Positions 45,966 to 57,058 of a stretch of 64,000 bases of DNA are shown one piece after another. A program made the translations under genes and the position numbers. This DNA comes from Staphylococcus schleiferi. GTDB taxonomy: Bacteria > Bacillota > Bacilli > Staphylococcales > Staphylococcaceae. The stretch is from contig NZ_LR962863.1 in NCBI RefSeq assembly GCF_900458895.1, positions 2,232,001-2,296,000 on the forward strand, written 5' to 3'. The stretch's first letter is position 1. Each line of letters begins with the position of its first letter. A model generated the notes under the pieces. The model searched no databases and had not been told where the DNA came from. It saw only the letters and a program-made list of their open reading frames with translations.

Positions 45966-46755
45966 GGTTCTTCATTTTTTATGGTGGGGTGACATAAGTC
46001 ATCCTGCTTTTTTTGTACAAAAATAGCGCAAATGCCTCTATAATTTTAAGTGACTAAATCAAAAATAAAGGAGACATATTGCGCCTATGTGTAATGATAT
46101 ATTAAAGTTACTAAAAATTAAAGATAATAATATTAAAATCACTAAAGTTGAAGAAGATGTAGTTATTAGAGGTAAGAAATCTAACGTCATCTTTGGTACC
46201 CTTTCATACAAGCCTATGACTTGTCCTCACTGTTATCATACGAATCCAAACCGAATACACAAACACGGAAAACGTTTATCGCGAATTACTTTTTTAAGAT
46301 TCCAAGAGATAGCAGTGTATTTAAATCTGTTAAAACAACGTTTTAAATGTATGGTTTGTGGTCGGACTTTTATTTCTAAAACAAATGTTGTTGAGGATAA
46401 CTGTTTTATCTCAAACCATGTTCAGAAAGCTATTATAGATAAAGCAACACAAGTTCGCTCAGAAACTGATATCGCAAGTGATTGTAACGTTTCTGCATCT
46501 TCTCTAAAACGTGTGATTCATAAAGTAAGCAATGCCACTTTTCAATAGTGAAATTGCTTAAATAGATTGCGTACCGAGTCGAGACTCCCGAGGCATAGAG
46601 CCGAAACCGAAAATCCATTTTGGCTTCTTATGAGCTACAATAAAAGCCAAAATTAGTTGAGGTAAGGCGCCTGGGAAAGCGAGACTCAAAGAAGCAATCG
46701 GAAGTTTGCGACTTAATTATTATAGACACATAACCACCATATAAAGTGTACAGCC
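45966..46755 (+). mobile_element. 790-bp internally deleted ISL3-type element with target duplication
   Basis: An 8-base direct repeat AAAATAAA flanks the element (45958-45965 and 46756-46763). Ends are 22-base imperfect inverted repeats: GGTTCTTC...TATGGTGG from 45966 and CCACCATAT...GTACAGCC to 46755. Inside are the transposase 5' part (46087-46548) and then about 150 bases unlike a transposase before the last 45 bases common to the copy at 26764. Both copies therefore lost the C-terminal half of the transposase but kept transposition ends. Confidence 0.87.
46087..46548 (+). pseudogene. Truncated ISL3-family transposase
   Basis: The 153-codon fragment has the N-terminal zinc finger (CPHCYHTNPNRIHKHGKR and CMVCGRTF) and the following helix-turn-helix region (KAIIDKATQVRSETDIASDCNVSASSLKRVIHKV) of an ISL3 transposase. 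The DDE catalytic domain is absent; it ends TFQ then TAG. Full-length relatives are about 400-440 residues. It might still bind the ends, but cannot catalyse transposition. Confidence 0.88.
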
Positions 46756-46832
46756 AAAATAAAAAGCGTCCAAAATTGAACAACGCAATTTTGACGCTTT
46801 CTTTTTTCAAATTTAACAATGATCCAGATGTC

Positions 46833-47915
46833 TTATCTTTCGTAATGTGGTACAACTACACGCCATCCTTTAGGATCGTCTAATTTTCCACTTTGAATAC
46901 CTGTGTAGTGATCATAAAGTTCTTGTGTAATAGGGCCTGTTTGATTATCATTAATTACAATCTGTTGATCTTTAAATTGTAATGTTCCTACAGGTGAGAT
47001 AACTGCTGCTGTGCCGGTACCGAACACTTCTTGTAAAGCGCCTTCTTTATGAAGATCAAATAATTCATCAATCGAAATACGACGCTCTTCGACTTCATAT
47101 CCTAATGTTTGTGCCAATTCAAGCACCGTTTTTCTCGTAATCCCTGGTAAAATACTACCGTTTAATTGTGGCGTAACCACTTTGCCATTAATGACAAAAA
47201 AGATGTTCATACTTCCTACTTCTTCAACATACTTTTGTTCTACACCATCTAACCATAGCACTTGATCAAAACCGAGTTCATTTGCATTTGCTTGGGCAAG
47301 TAAACTTGCAGCGTAGTTTCCTGCTACTTTCGCGAATCCAACGCCTCCACGCACAGCACGTACGTATTCATCTTCAACATAAATTTTAGTTGGGCGTAAT
47401 GAATCACCGCCATAATATGAACCCGATGGTGATAAAATAATTAACAAGCGATATTCGTGGGACGGGTGAACACCTAACACACCTTCTGTCGCAAATACAG
47501 TCGGTCGAATGTAAAGAGACTGACCTTCTCCATCTGGTACCCAATCACGATCAATATCTACGAGCTGTTTTAATCCTTCTAACAATAATGCTTCGTCAAT
47601 TTCCGGCATTTTTAAACGTGCCAACGACTGATTGATACGTTTAAAGTTTTCCTCAGGTCTAAACAAAACAACCTCGCCGTTATGTTTGTATGCTTTTAAC
47701 CCTTCAAATACTGATTGGCCATAGTGAATACTCTGTGCTGACGGTGAAAGTTCAATTGGACCATAAGGAATAATCTTTAAATCGTGCCATCCTTTTTCTA
47801 ATGAGTACTCAAAGCTTAACATGTAATCAGTGAAGACTTCACCGAAAGTAAGCGATGCATTGTCGGGCTTTTCTTTGAGTGATTTTCTGGCATCAAGTTT
47901 AATGAGTTCTGACAT
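46833..47915 (-). CDS. ilvE: Branched-chain amino acid aminotransferase
   Basis: The 360-residue fold-type IV PLP enzyme performs the last step of Leu/Ile/Val synthesis and the first of their degradation. Visible are [12 protein letters not shown] near 72, the PLP lysine region [16 protein letters not shown] near 200, and [10 protein letters not shown] near 245. The frame is open to 47975, but ATG 47915 ([12 protein letters not shown]) has AGGAGG 6 bases upstream and fits S. aureus IlvE. Confidence 0.95.
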   Translation of the reverse strand: MSELIKLDARKSLKEKPDNASLTFGEVFTDYMLSFEYSLEKGWHDLKIIPYGPIELSPSAQSIHYGQSVFEGLKAYKHNGEVVLFRPEENFKRINQSLARLKMPEIDEALLLEGLKQLVDIDRDWVPDGEGQSLYIRPTVFATEGVLGVHPSHEYRLLIILSPSGSYYGGDSLRPTKIYVEDEYVRAVRGGVGFAKVAGNYAASLLAQANANELGFDQVLWLDGVEQKYVEEVGSMNIFFVINGKVVTPQLNGSILPGITRKTVLELAQTLGYEVEERRISIDELFDLHKEGALQEVFGTGTAAVISPVGTLQFKDQQIVINDNQTGPITQELYDHYTGIQSGKLDDPKGWRVVVPHYER

Positions 47916-48201
47916 GATTATTCCTCCTAAATATGTAAATGTAATATATGCATTATAACAATGACAGTCATACAATTCAATGAGAATTCTGAAAATTAAA
48001 ACAACTTATAGATTTTATTTTAATTTTTGTGAGATATTTCTGCCATTTCAAAAAGATAGCGCTATTTCGATTAACCTATACGAAACAACTATATTATCAT
48101 CTATCTTACTTTCTAACTGATTGAACTTCAATTGATTTGATATATGCGTCGGCCCTCATATTGTTGTTAAATCCTGAAATGACACGATAACAAGTAAAAA
48201 A

Positions 48202-48261
48202 CAGTAAAGTTATTGAAATGCTGAATTTCCTTCAGCCACATACTTTTCAACAACTTTACTG
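48202..48261 (-). terminator. tdh-like gene terminator
   Basis: CAGTAAAGTT (48202-48211) pairs perfectly with AACTTTACTG (48252-48261), with an inner CTGAA/TTCAG stem. On the minus strand TTTTTT follows. The rest of 47916-48278 is the ilvE promoter region with no gene seen. Confidence 0.75.
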
Positions 48262-48278
48262 CTTTATTTCATATTTAT

Positions 48279-49238
48279 TTAGGCTTTATGACTTTCTTTT
48301 TCGCGAATACCTTCTAACATACGTGTGGTCATCGCTTCTAAATCATATTTAGGGTTAAAGCCCCATTCGCCACGTGCACAACTCGTATCAATATTATCTG
48401 GCCAACTTTCAGCAATATCTTGACGTACAGGATCTACATTATAATCTAACGTAAATTCAGGCATATGCTCTTGAATTGCTGCCTTTACCATTTCTGGTTC
48501 TATACTCATTGCACTTAAGTTATATGCATTACGATGAATCAGTTTACCGCCGTCCGCTTCCATTAATTGAATAATCGCTTGTATCGCATCATCCATAAAC
48601 ATCATATCCATATATGTGTTTTTATCAATGTAGCTTGTGTACTTACCTTCTCGAACCGCTTGGAAATAAATATCAACGGCATAATCCGTTGTACCGCCAC
48701 CGGGCTCTTTAACATAAGAAATCAAACCAAGGAAACGAACACTGCGCGTATCCACACCAAATTTAGTAAAATAGTAATCGCACAATAATTCCCCAGAAAC
48801 TTTATTTACACCGTACATCGTATTTGGTCTTTGAATTGTAACTTGTGGTGTATTTTTCTTAGGTGTGTTGGGTCCAAATGCACCGATAGAACTTGGGGTG
48901 AAAAATTGTAAGTTTAAGTGACGCGCTGTTTCTAACGCATTTACAAGTCCACCCATATTCAAATTCCATGCCAATAAAGGCTTTTGTTCAGCAGTTGCAG
49001 ACAATAGCGCAGCCATATGCATCAAAGTGTCAGGCTTAAATGATTCTGCAATTTGCATCATTTTATCTGCATCTGTCACATCTAATATTTCAAAAGGACC
49101 TTCCGCAACTATAGAACCTGCTTCTGGCTCACGAATATCAGTAGCAAGCACATTTTCAGTCCCATAAACTTCACGGCATTTTGCGACAAGCTCCGTCCCA
49201 ATTTGTCCTAACGCACCGGTAACCATAATTCTTTTCAT
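48279..49238 (-). CDS. SDR-type L-threonine 3-dehydrogenase / NAD-dependent epimerase family
   Basis: The 319-residue extended short-chain dehydrogenase has the NAD motif [12 protein letters not shown] (GxxGxxG, residues 6-17), [16 protein letters not shown] near 70 and the YxxxK catalytic pair in [14 protein letters not shown] near 140. This group is the UDP-galactose epimerase-like L-threonine dehydrogenase, oxidising threonine to 2-amino-3-ketobutyrate. The kbl gene upstream on the same strand completes threonine to glycine plus acetyl-CoA. ATG 49238 ([12 protein letters not shown]) is preferred over the upstream frame to 49295, although its GGAG is about 12 bases away. Confidence 0.85.
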   Translation of the reverse strand: MKRIMVTGALGQIGTELVAKCREVYGTENVLATDIREPEAGSIVAEGPFEILDVTDADKMMQIAESFKPDTLMHMAALLSATAEQKPLLAWNLNMGGLVNALETARHLNLQFFTPSSIGAFGPNTPKKNTPQVTIQRPNTMYGVNKVSGELLCDYYFTKFGVDTRSVRFLGLISYVKEPGGGTTDYAVDIYFQAVREGKYTSYIDKNTYMDMMFMDDAIQAIIQLMEADGGKLIHRNAYNLSAMSIEPEMVKAAIQEHMPEFTLDYNVDPVRQDIAESWPDNIDTSCARGEWGFNPKYDLEAMTTRMLEGIREKESHKA

Positions 49239-49605
49239 AACGTCATCCATCTCCATTCTGTGTTTCTCCTGAGGACACATGTGTTTTATGTACAATCATT
49301 TTCTGTAAAATATAGTACAATTATAACATTTAAGCGTTTTCTTGTATATGCATGATATACATAGAAATACACATTGATTTCAAATTCTAACTTTATCGTA
49401 ATTTTAAATATCAAAGATACCTTAATGCTAAATCGGTTTGAGCTATAAGCATATTTTAAGCTAAAGATAAAGTTATAGACAAATAAAGGAAATCACCCAC
49501 TAGATTTGTATTCGTTTATAACCATTTTTACGCAAATGCAGTTATCTTTACCAAGGTTTCACAACAAAATTAATTCTCTATCCTGATACGATAGACGCAT
49601 AAATC

Positions 49606-49661
49606 AAAAAAGGGCAAGGTAAAATCATTACACTGCTATGTTAAGTGTACACCTTGCTCTT
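49606..49661 (-). terminator. kbl terminator
   Basis: GGGCAAGGT (49612-49620) pairs with ACCTTGCTC (49651-49659), and on the minus strand CTTTTTT follows. ACACT/AGTGT forms an inner helix. It separates kbl from the tdh-like gene, so they are probably distinct transcripts. No gene is seen in the remaining 49239-49605. Confidence 0.75.
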
Positions 49662-49727
49662 TAAAGATGACTCGAAATATTGCCCTTTACTAGCTCAAAT
49701 AACGAATCTTAATATATAATTTTTAAG

Positions 49728-50917
49728 TTAAATGACTTCTAATTCTTTACCCACACGTTCATACACTGCTAATGCTTCATCTAACATTTCTTTTGTGTGT
49801 GCAGCTGTTGGCATATTACGTACACGTCCTGTACCACGTGGCACAGTTGGGAATACGATAGACTTAACATAAATGCCTTCATCCATTAAACGTTTACTAA
49901 ATTGTTGTGTTTTCTTTTCGTCTCCAATAATTACAGGCGTAATCGGTGTTTCAGATTTGCCTGTATTAAATCCTAAACGGTTAAGACCTTCTTTTAAGTA
50001 ATGCGCATTGTCCCATAGGCGATCATGAAGTTCAGTGGATGCCATTAATTTATTGACCGCTTCAGTAATAGCTTTTGTATCCCCAGGTGCCAATGAAGTA
50101 GAGAATAAGAACGGACGTGATTGTACTTTCAACCAGTCAATTAATTTTTGTGAGCCCGCAACATAGGCCACCCACAACACCAATTGCTTTAGATAATGTT
50201 CCGATTTGGAAATCAACTTTGTCTTTGTAAGCCGAAATGTTTAACTGTACCTGCACCTTTACCCATCACACCTGAACCGTGTGCATCATCCACGTAAACC
50301 ATGATACCGTATTCTTCACAAATTTCGACAATTTCAGGTAATTTAGCAACATCACCATCCATACTGAAAACACCGTCAGTAATGTACATCACTTTATTGT
50401 ATTGTCCAGATTCTACAGCTTCTTTTGCTTTTTGACGTAAATCATCCATATCTGAATGGTTAACACGAATAATTTTCGCTTTTGATAAACGGCAGCCATC
50501 AATAATTGAGGCATGGTTTAATTCATCAGAAAGAATAGCATCGTTTTTATTCATAACCGCTGAAATCGCAGCCATATTACAATTGAAACCTGATTGGTAA
50601 GCAATTGCCGCTTCTGTACCTTTAAATTTCGCCAAAGTCGCTTCAAGTTCATCATGTAAATCTAATGTACCATTAATAGTACGTACTGCCCCTGCACCTA
50701 CACCATGAGAATCAATGGCACTTTTAGCTGCCTTTTTCAAATCTTCGTTTGTTGCTAAGCCTAAATAGTTATTTGAAGAAAGGTTAATGTATTTTTTGCC
50801 ATTAATTTTAATTTCAGGACCGTTTGCACCTTCAATTGTATCAATTTCATTATAAAGACCATTATCTTTTAAATAACTAATATTTTCTTCAAGAAAGTCA
50901 TTTAACTTTTGTACCAT
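49728..50917 (-). pseudogene. kbl: Glycine C-acetyltransferase (KBL), two frameshifts
   Basis: Read with two single-base corrections this is a 395-residue 2-amino-3-ketobutyrate CoA ligase, the usual staphylococcal length. The first part runs from [13 protein letters not shown] to HFGLQ; an extra A in CAAAGAC (near 50220 on the plus strand) throws the frame. An extra C in GGTGGCCTATG (near 50170) moves it again, after which [23 protein letters not shown] continues. The PLP lysine of [12 protein letters not shown] lies between the two errors, so neither piece alone could work. See the pattern of +1 gains elsewhere in the window, which suggests sequence error. Confidence 0.85.
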
Positions 50918-51026
50918 GGTTAAGTTCCCCTTTCAATTTTCATACACTTTAATCATAACGTATTTTGTACAAACTTAAAAGCAAGTGTATAATAAATGAA
51001 ATAACTGCGAGTAAGGAGGGAGCATC

Positions 51027-52194
51027 GTGACTGATCGGTTCCAATTGGCTTATGAAAAAGAACAGGATATGATTGAAACACGCCGTTACCTTCATCAATA
51101 TCCCGAATTGTCTTTTCAAGAAAAACATACCCATGATTATATTGTAGAGCGTCTCCAAAAATTAAACTTTCAAATTGATGCGCATGTAGGACAAAACGGT
51201 ATATTAGCGCGTATATCAGGCGAAGAGCCCGGTCCTACAATTGCTTTGCGTGCTGATTTCGATGCACTACCTATCGAAGATTTAAAAGACGTCCCTTATC
51301 GTTCTAAAGTACCAGGTGTTATGCATGCCTGTGGTCATGATGGCCATACGTCTATATTATTAACCGTTGCGGAACTATTACACGCGCATCAATCGGAGTT
51401 AAAAGGAACGGTCGTTCTGATATTTCAATATGGCGAGGAATTAACACCGGGCGGCGCTCAAGAAATGATTGCAGACAATGCATTAATGGGCGTCGATAAA
51501 ATCTATGGTAACCATTTGTGGACAGGCTACCCTACCGGCACGATTCATACACGACCCCGGGCCTATGATGGCACAGCCAGATGAATTTCATATTACGCTC
51601 TTTGGTAAAGGTGGTCATGGCGCGAAACCTCATGAAACCATCGACCCCATCGTTATTTTGGCAGAATTCATTTTAAGTGCTCAAAAAATCGTCTCAAGAA
51701 CGATAGACCCCGTCAAACAAGCAGTACTCTCTTTCGGTAAGATTGAAGCAGGAAACGCCGATAGCGTTATTCCTGATACGGCCACTTGCCAAGGCACTGT
51801 TCGAACTTTTGATTCTGAAGTTCAAACACACATCTATCATAAAATGGATAAGCTGCTTCAAGGACTCGCATTAGCAAACGATATCACTTATTCATTTGAT
51901 TATATTAAAGGTTATTTACCTGTCTATAATCATGAAGCATCAGCAGAAACCGTTAAAAAGGCAGCCAATGCATTGAACTTTCGATACCATGACTCTGATC
52001 TCATGATGGTTGGAGAAGATTTCTCTTTTTATTTAAAAGCCAGACCCGGTGCTTTTTTCTTTACGGGTTGCGGTAACCCACAAAAAGAAACCGATTGGCC
52101 CCATCATAGTCCACACTTTGATATTGATGAAAGTGCGATGAAGTACGCCGTAAGTACATTCATGAAAATATTAGAACTTGAAGGCAACTTTTAG
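51027..52194 (+). pseudogene. M20-family amidohydrolase, frameshifted
   Basis: The two overlapping frames form one 388-residue M20D peptidase/N-acyl-amino-acid amidohydrolase. Metal ligands are visible in MHACGHDGHTS (near 102), YGEELTPGGAQ (near 140) and NHLWTGYPTG. The frame breaks after THTRP-type residues because CCCC GGG has four C; three would give RPGPMMAQPDEFHITLFGKGGHGAKPH. The start is GTG 51027 with AAGGAGG upstream. It is divergent from kbl. In S. aureus the same family sits beside kbl. Confidence 0.85.
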
Positions 52195-52338
52195 TTAAAG
52201 TTTCAAGTTGAGAGTATAAGCAATATAGAAAATCTTTTTGATAATGTTGTTACTTCTCAAACAACTAATCCAGGTGCACTATCGTACATTAATGGACAAT
52301 TTCATATTTATAATGAGTTAGAAAGAAGAGGACAGTAA
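52195..52338 (+). pseudogene. Orphan C-terminal coding remnant after the M20 gene
   Basis: After the TAG of the M20 frame, the same frame stays open for 47 codons to TAA 52336-52338. It contains ESISNIENLFDNVVTSQ, then TTNPGALSYINGQ, then HIYNELERRGQ, which looks like a protein C-terminus. There is no start codon or ribosome-binding site. I do not recognise the family. It is followed directly by a strong terminator, so it looks like the tail of a gene whose body was deleted. Confidence 0.45.
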
Positions 52339-52360
52339 TGATTTGATTGTCCTCTTTTTT
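52328..52360 (+). terminator. Strong intrinsic terminator
   Basis: GAGGACA (52328-52334) pairs perfectly with TGTCCTC (52348-52354), followed by six T. The remaining bases to 52709 are AT-rich promoter-like sequence before alsS with no gene seen. Confidence 0.85.
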
Positions 52361-52709
52361 ACGTTTTATTCCCTCGTTAAAATGAACTTACTTTTATATC
52401 AAACTCCCTTTTACTTCATTTATTATTCTATATTTTTATTGTTGAAAAATTGATATTATCCAATAGCCAAAATTCATGTAACCGCTTAATACAAGTCATA
52501 TCAACGACTTAATAAATTGATATTTTTAAAGTAACTATTTTCATCTAAATAATAAAAACATTGTTTTTGATTAAATTAGTTTTGTGTTCTAGACTTAAAA
52601 TAGGCGTAAGTCATATGAGTGATCTATTTGATGCCTTGCTTATATATTTTAGGTATGAATCGTTCACTGATACTGACTTATCTTACATTATAAGGAAGGA
52701 ATTGATAAC

Positions 52710-54374
52710 ATGACTCATCAAAACTATTCAGCTGCAGATATGGTGATTGATACTTTAAAACATCACGGTATTGACTATGTATTTGGTATACCGGGTGCAA
52801 AAATAGATTTTCTTTTTAATGCATTAAAAGATGATGGCCCTGAACTCATTGTTACGCGTCATGAGCAAAATGCTGCCATGATTGCTCAAGGAATTGGCCG
52901 ATTAACTGGAAAGCCAGGGGTTGCCCTTGTAACAAGTGGACCAGGGGTGAGCAATCTTACTACTGGCCTTCTCACTGCAACTTCTGAAGGTGACCCTGTG
53001 CTTGCTATTGGTGGACAAGTTAAGCGTAATGACTTACTTCGTTTAACCCATCAAAGTGTGGACAATGCATCATTATTGAGATCTTCTACAAAATTCAGTG
53101 CGGAAGTTCAAGATCCTGAATCATTATCAGAAGTGATGACAAATGCGATTCGAGAAGCAACTTCTGGAAAAAATGGTGCAAGTTTTATCAGTATTCCACA
53201 AGACGTTATTAGTGCGCCAGTTCAAACAGAAGCAATCGCTGTTCCTCAAAAACCAAAATTAGGTGTTCCTGCAGAGGAAGACATTAAAAATATTGTCGAA
53301 GATTTAAAATCTGCACAATCACCTGTATTATTAGTGGGAATGCGTAGTTCTAGTGAAGCTGAGACACATGCGATTCGTCAACTTGTTGAAAAATCAAAAT
53401 TACCTGTTGTTGAAACATTCCAAGGTGCAGGTGTCATTAGTCGTGAATTGGAGTCACACTTCTTTGGAAGAATAGGTTTATTTAGAAACCAAGTGGGTGA
53501 TGAGCTTCTTAGAAAAAGTGATTTAGTTATCACAATTGGTTATGACCCAATTGAGTATGAAGCAAGTAACTGGAATAAAGAATTAGAGACTGAAATTATC
53601 AATATTGATGAAGTTCCTGCAGAAATCACAAACCATATGCAACCTAAAGCTGAATTGATTGGTAATATATCAGAAACAATTCAACTTATTTCTGAACATA
53701 TTGATCATCCGATCTTAGACGAAGAAAAGTTACAAAAGCTCGATTCACTTAGAGATAATATATCTGAAGCAACAGGGATTAAAGCAACACATGTTGAAGG
53801 TGTCCTTCACCCTATCGAAATTATCGATGCGATGCAAAAAACAATTAGTGACGATTCAACAGTGACTGTCGATGTAGGAAGTCATTATATTTGGATGGCT
53901 AGAAAATTTAGAAGCTATAAACCACGTCATTTATTGTTCAGTAATGGGATGCAAACATTAGGTGTCGCTTTACCTTGGGCAATTGCTGCTGCACTCGTTA
54001 GACCTCATGAACGTGTAATCTCAGTTGCTGGAGATGGTGGCTTCCTATTTTCTGGTCAAGAACTTGAAACAGCAGTTCGTAAAAACCTTAATATTACACA
54101 ATTGATTTGGAATGACGGACGTTATAATATGGTTGAATTCCAAGAGGAAATGAAATATCAACGTTCTGCAGGTGTTGAATTCGGGGAAGTTGACTTTGTC
54201 AAATACGCAGAGTCATTCGGAGCAAAAGGCGTTCGCGTCACTACACCAGCAGAATTAGAGCAAGCAATTAAAGAAAGTTATACGACAGAAGGACCTGTTT
54301 TAATTGATATTCCGGTCAATTATGCCGATAACATAAAATTATCAACAAATGTACTACCCGATGCATTAAATTAA
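52710..54374 (+). CDS. alsS: Catabolic acetolactate synthase
   Basis: The 554-residue thiamine-diphosphate enzyme condenses two pyruvate to alpha-acetolactate for acetoin formation. Visible are the ThDP catalytic Glu region [15 protein letters not shown] near 48, the central domain [10 protein letters not shown], and the ThDP/Mg motif [33 protein letters not shown] near 437-470. No FAD-regulatory subunit gene is adjacent, and alsD follows by 31 bases, which marks the catabolic (AlsS/BudB) type. AAGGAAGG lies upstream of the ATG. Confidence 0.95.
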   Translation: MTHQNYSAADMVIDTLKHHGIDYVFGIPGAKIDFLFNALKDDGPELIVTRHEQNAAMIAQGIGRLTGKPGVALVTSGPGVSNLTTGLLTATSEGDPVLAIGGQVKRNDLLRLTHQSVDNASLLRSSTKFSAEVQDPESLSEVMTNAIREATSGKNGASFISIPQDVISAPVQTEAIAVPQKPKLGVPAEEDIKNIVEDLKSAQSPVLLVGMRSSSEAETHAIRQLVEKSKLPVVETFQGAGVISRELESHFFGRIGLFRNQVGDELLRKSDLVITIGYDPIEYEASNWNKELETEIINIDEVPAEITNHMQPKAELIGNISETIQLISEHIDHPILDEEKLQKLDSLRDNISEATGIKATHVEGVLHPIEIIDAMQKTISDDSTVTVDVGSHYIWMARKFRSYKPRHLLFSNGMQTLGVALPWAIAAALVRPHERVISVAGDGGFLFSGQELETAVRKNLNITQLIWNDGRYNMVEFQEEMKYQRSAGVEFGEVDFVKYAESFGAKGVRVTTPAELEQAIKESYTTEGPVLIDIPVNYADNIKLSTNVLPDALN

Positions 54375-54405
54375 ACAGAAAAGAAAGCAAAGGAGTAATT
54401 CGAGT

Positions 54406-55110
54406 ATGGCACACACATTATATCAACACGGTACTTTAGGTACGTTAATGGCGGGATTATTAGAAGGCACTATGAGTGTAAAAGAAGTACTGGAACATGG
54501 TGATTCTGGACTTGCAACATTAACAGGATCCGACGGTGAAGTGATTTTTCTAAATGGAGAAGCTTATCATGCAAATGAACATAAAGAGTTCGTTAAATTA
54601 AAAGGCGATGAAATGACGCCTTATGCAACAATTACACGCTTTTCTGCTGATGAAACTTACCAAACAGAAAATAAATCTTCTGAAGACGTGTTAGAAGAAG
54701 TGAAAACGCATATGCTAAGTGCAAATATGTTTTCATCTGTAAGAATTACAGGAACATTTAAAAAAATGCATGTGCGTATGATGCCTGGCCAAGAGCCACC
54801 TTATACACGTTTAATCAATTCTGCGCGTAGACAGCCAGAACAAACAGAAGAAAATATTCAAGGAACGCTTATTGGCTTTTTTACACCTGAACTCTTTCAT
54901 GGGATAGGTTCTGGAGGATTTCATATCCATTTTGCTGATGATGCCCGTCAGTTTGGTGGACATGTCCTCGATTTTGAAGTCGACCATGTTACAGTTGAAA
55001 TTCAAAACTTCGAAAATTTTGAGCAACATTTCCCAGTTCATAATCGTACATTTACAGAAACTGAAATAGATTATAACGATATTGCTGATGAAATTAGAGA
55101 AGCTGAATAA
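54406..55110 (+). CDS. alsD: Alpha-acetolactate decarboxylase
   Basis: The 234-residue zinc enzyme converts acetolactate to acetoin. The metal ligands are in GGFHIHFADDARQFGGHVLDF (three His, near 172-190). The N-terminus LYQHGTLGTLMAGLLEGTMSV is typical of the family. AAAGGAG precedes the ATG. It forms an operon with alsS and helps limit acidification during overflow metabolism. Confidence 0.95.
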   Translation: MAHTLYQHGTLGTLMAGLLEGTMSVKEVLEHGDSGLATLTGSDGEVIFLNGEAYHANEHKEFVKLKGDEMTPYATITRFSADETYQTENKSSEDVLEEVKTHMLSANMFSSVRITGTFKKMHVRMMPGQEPPYTRLINSARRQPEQTEENIQGTLIGFFTPELFHGIGSGGFHIHFADDARQFGGHVLDFEVDHVTVEIQNFENFEQHFPVHNRTFTETEIDYNDIADEIREAE

Positions 55111-55212
55111 ACCCTAAAAGTGGCTTATTCATTTAAATCTAATTAACCATAGAAGACGAGACTGAGCATTGTATTTAAACAGTATGTTGCTCGATCTTCG
55201 TCATCCTTACTT

Positions 55213-55305
55213 AAAGAGGGGATGAAATATCATCATATTCATATGTGCTCACTCGCGCTAGGCTTGGGAGACTGTTAGTGATTGAATATGATACCCCTCT
55301 TTTTT
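55213..55305 (+). terminator. alsSD terminator
   Basis: AAAGAGGGG (55213-55221) pairs with CCCCTCTTTTTT (55294-55305), extended by ATATCAT/ATGAT and CATATTCA/TGAATATG inside, making a long stem. A smaller hairpin (near 55150-55192) precedes it. Confidence 0.75.
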
Positions 55306-55368
55306 ATAAATGATTAAAAGTTATATGCACTGTTTTTTGTAATCTATTTTAAGCCAATTACAAATGAT

Positions 55369-55408
55369 TAAGGAGGCAGACTTCAACGTCTTGCCTTCTT
55401 ATTTTTTA
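55369..55408. terminator. Second hairpin terminator between alsD and PTS IIC gene
   Basis: AAGGAGGCAGAC pairs with GTCTTGCCTTCTT around a TTCAAC loop, followed on the plus strand by ATTTTTTA. On the minus strand a weaker T run follows, so it may also serve the PTS IIC-like gene. Confidence 0.65.
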
Positions 55409-55503
55409 TAAGTTAAAACCAATGTCCCCTCCTCCCTTTTTATATTTTATTGTATAGGTTGAAACGATTTTCAATTGATTAGGTCAGTTCTTCAGCTAAT
55501 ACT

Positions 55504-56553
55504 TTAAATATTCAAACGATAATCTTCAGGTTTCACAATAGGGACCACACGCATAAAGAGATATTTAAATAAGAAATTGAATCCAACCGGCGCAATAATA
55601 AAAGCAACTAACATTTTTATAAAATTAGTTATATTCCAACCACCGTCTACTAAATTTAAGTAATTAATGGGTCCAACTAAGCCACTAAATCCAAAACCTG
55701 CACTCATAGGTGTGCCAATAATATTTAATAGAGAGGCAATCAGACCGCAACAAGCCGCTGTACATACAATGGGTAGTAAAATAATGGGCTTTTGCGCTGC
55801 ATTCGCCATCGACATTTTAGGCGATCCAATAAAATGTGCCACACTTGTTCCTTTCGTATTAACTGACCAACCTAATATCGCAAATCCAAAACCAGCTGCA
55901 CAAATACCAATATTTGCTGCACCTGCACCAATGCCTGAAATTGAAATCGCAAGCGAAATACCTACAGTTGTAATCGGCGACACAATCATTATGCTAAATA
56001 TCACTGCTATGATGATACACATTACGACTGCCTGAAGGCTCAACAGGGCTGCGACGCCATGTCCAATCCATGTGGTGATTTGCATGACATACGGCAACAT
56101 CAAGCGTCCAATAAAGCCAACACCTACGAGTAATATAAGTGGTATCACTAAAATCGTATAGGCTTTTAACTTATCACCAATAAACAAAATCACAGCCGCT
56201 CCTAATGCTGCTGTCAGTCCCATATTGATCACATCACCCGTACCTTTAAGGATAATCATACCTTCTTTTCCAAATTGTGCTGCACCTGATGCAAACATCG
56301 TCGCTAATCCTAATGCTGTAGCTTGTATTGGATTAAATTTAAAATTTAAGCCGGTTAATACACCTACAACAAGTCCCATCATTGCATTAGACAATGCTAA
56401 AGCCCCTACAATAGGTTTCAAAAATGGCAGAACAGGCACTAATACTTTCATTAACTCCCCTAGTAATGCACCTGGAATAAGTACAACGACGACACCAATA
56501 GCCATGCCATTCAAAATATTCATTACAAATTGCTTTGCTGTCAAATTCTCCAT
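55504..56553 (-). CDS. PTS EIIC-like membrane protein (PTS_EIIC_2 / PfoR type)
   Basis: The 349-residue polytopic protein is of the EIIC_2 family, with about nine glycine-rich helices and a conserved STNTKG-like element (GWSVNTKGTSVAHFIGSPKMS). The start ATG 56553 (MENLTAKQFVMNILNG) is preferred over the TTG at 56571. No EIIA or EIIB gene is adjacent, so phosphotransfer, if any, needs partners elsewhere, and the substrate is unknown. Confidence 0.85.
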   Translation of the reverse strand: MENLTAKQFVMNILNGMAIGVVVVLIPGALLGELMKVLVPVLPFLKPIVGALALSNAMMGLVVGVLTGLNFKFNPIQATALGLATMFASGAAQFGKEGMIILKGTGDVINMGLTAALGAAVILFIGDKLKAYTILVIPLILLVGVGFIGRLMLPYVMQITTWIGHGVAALLSLQAVVMCIIIAVIFSIMIVSPITTVGISLAISISGIGAGAANIGICAAGFGFAILGWSVNTKGTSVAHFIGSPKMSMANAAQKPIILLPIVCTAACCGLIASLLNIIGTPMSAGFGFSGLVGPINYLNLVDGGWNITNFIKMLVAFIIAPVGFNFLFKYLFMRVVPIVKPEDYRLNI

Positions 56554-56933
56554 GGTTTTCCCACTTTCCAATTCAAATTAAATAGTTCAATTTATCCCAT
56601 CTTATACACAACACACTCAACGGAGTCATATCCCGCAATCAAAAGTGAAGTGGGAATATTTAGATAATTTCCATCATACACGCTTTAACGCTTAAAAGCA
56701 ATAAATTTCGGGCAAAAGTGTACTTTTGAATTAATAGAATACTTTTACCAATAAGATGCCATTGATCTTTCAATTCAACGCAAAGCAGTAGACACTTATA
56801 TATCATCAAGAAAAAATAGTTATTTTTAGCATTACTCTCTAGATAAGCTAGCTTTTTATTGTTTTACTTCTATAAATAGTTTAGTAGTGCATTGTAACAT
56901 TTTATGTATGAATCATTTTGAAACGCAACAAAA

Positions 56934-56968
56934 AAGAGATTAAGTAACGCGATGCTACTTAACCTCTT
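56934..56968. terminator. Hairpin downstream of the tuf operon
   Basis: AAGAGATTAAGTA (56934-56946) pairs with TACTTAACCTCTT (to 56968) with one mismatch, flanked by A and T tracts. I see no gene in 56554-56933. Confidence 0.6.
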
Positions 56969-57006
56969 TATTTTGCTTATCAATCCGATTTGACAGAGCG
57001 CCAATA

Positions 57007-57040
57007 TAAAAGAGCTAACCCAACAGGGCTAGCTCTTTTA
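57007..57040 (-). terminator. tuf terminator
   Basis: TAAAAGAGCTA (57007-57017) pairs perfectly with TAGCTCTTTTA (57030-57040), with CCC/GGG closing the inside. It lies 19 bases after the tuf stop on the minus strand. Confidence 0.8.
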
Positions 57041-57058
57041 TCTCATCAAATAGATGAA

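Noticed and set aside
47916-48060. T-box leader before ilvE
   Set aside because: No AGGGTGG-type T-box core or antiterminator is readable upstream; the same is true before argS and alsS.
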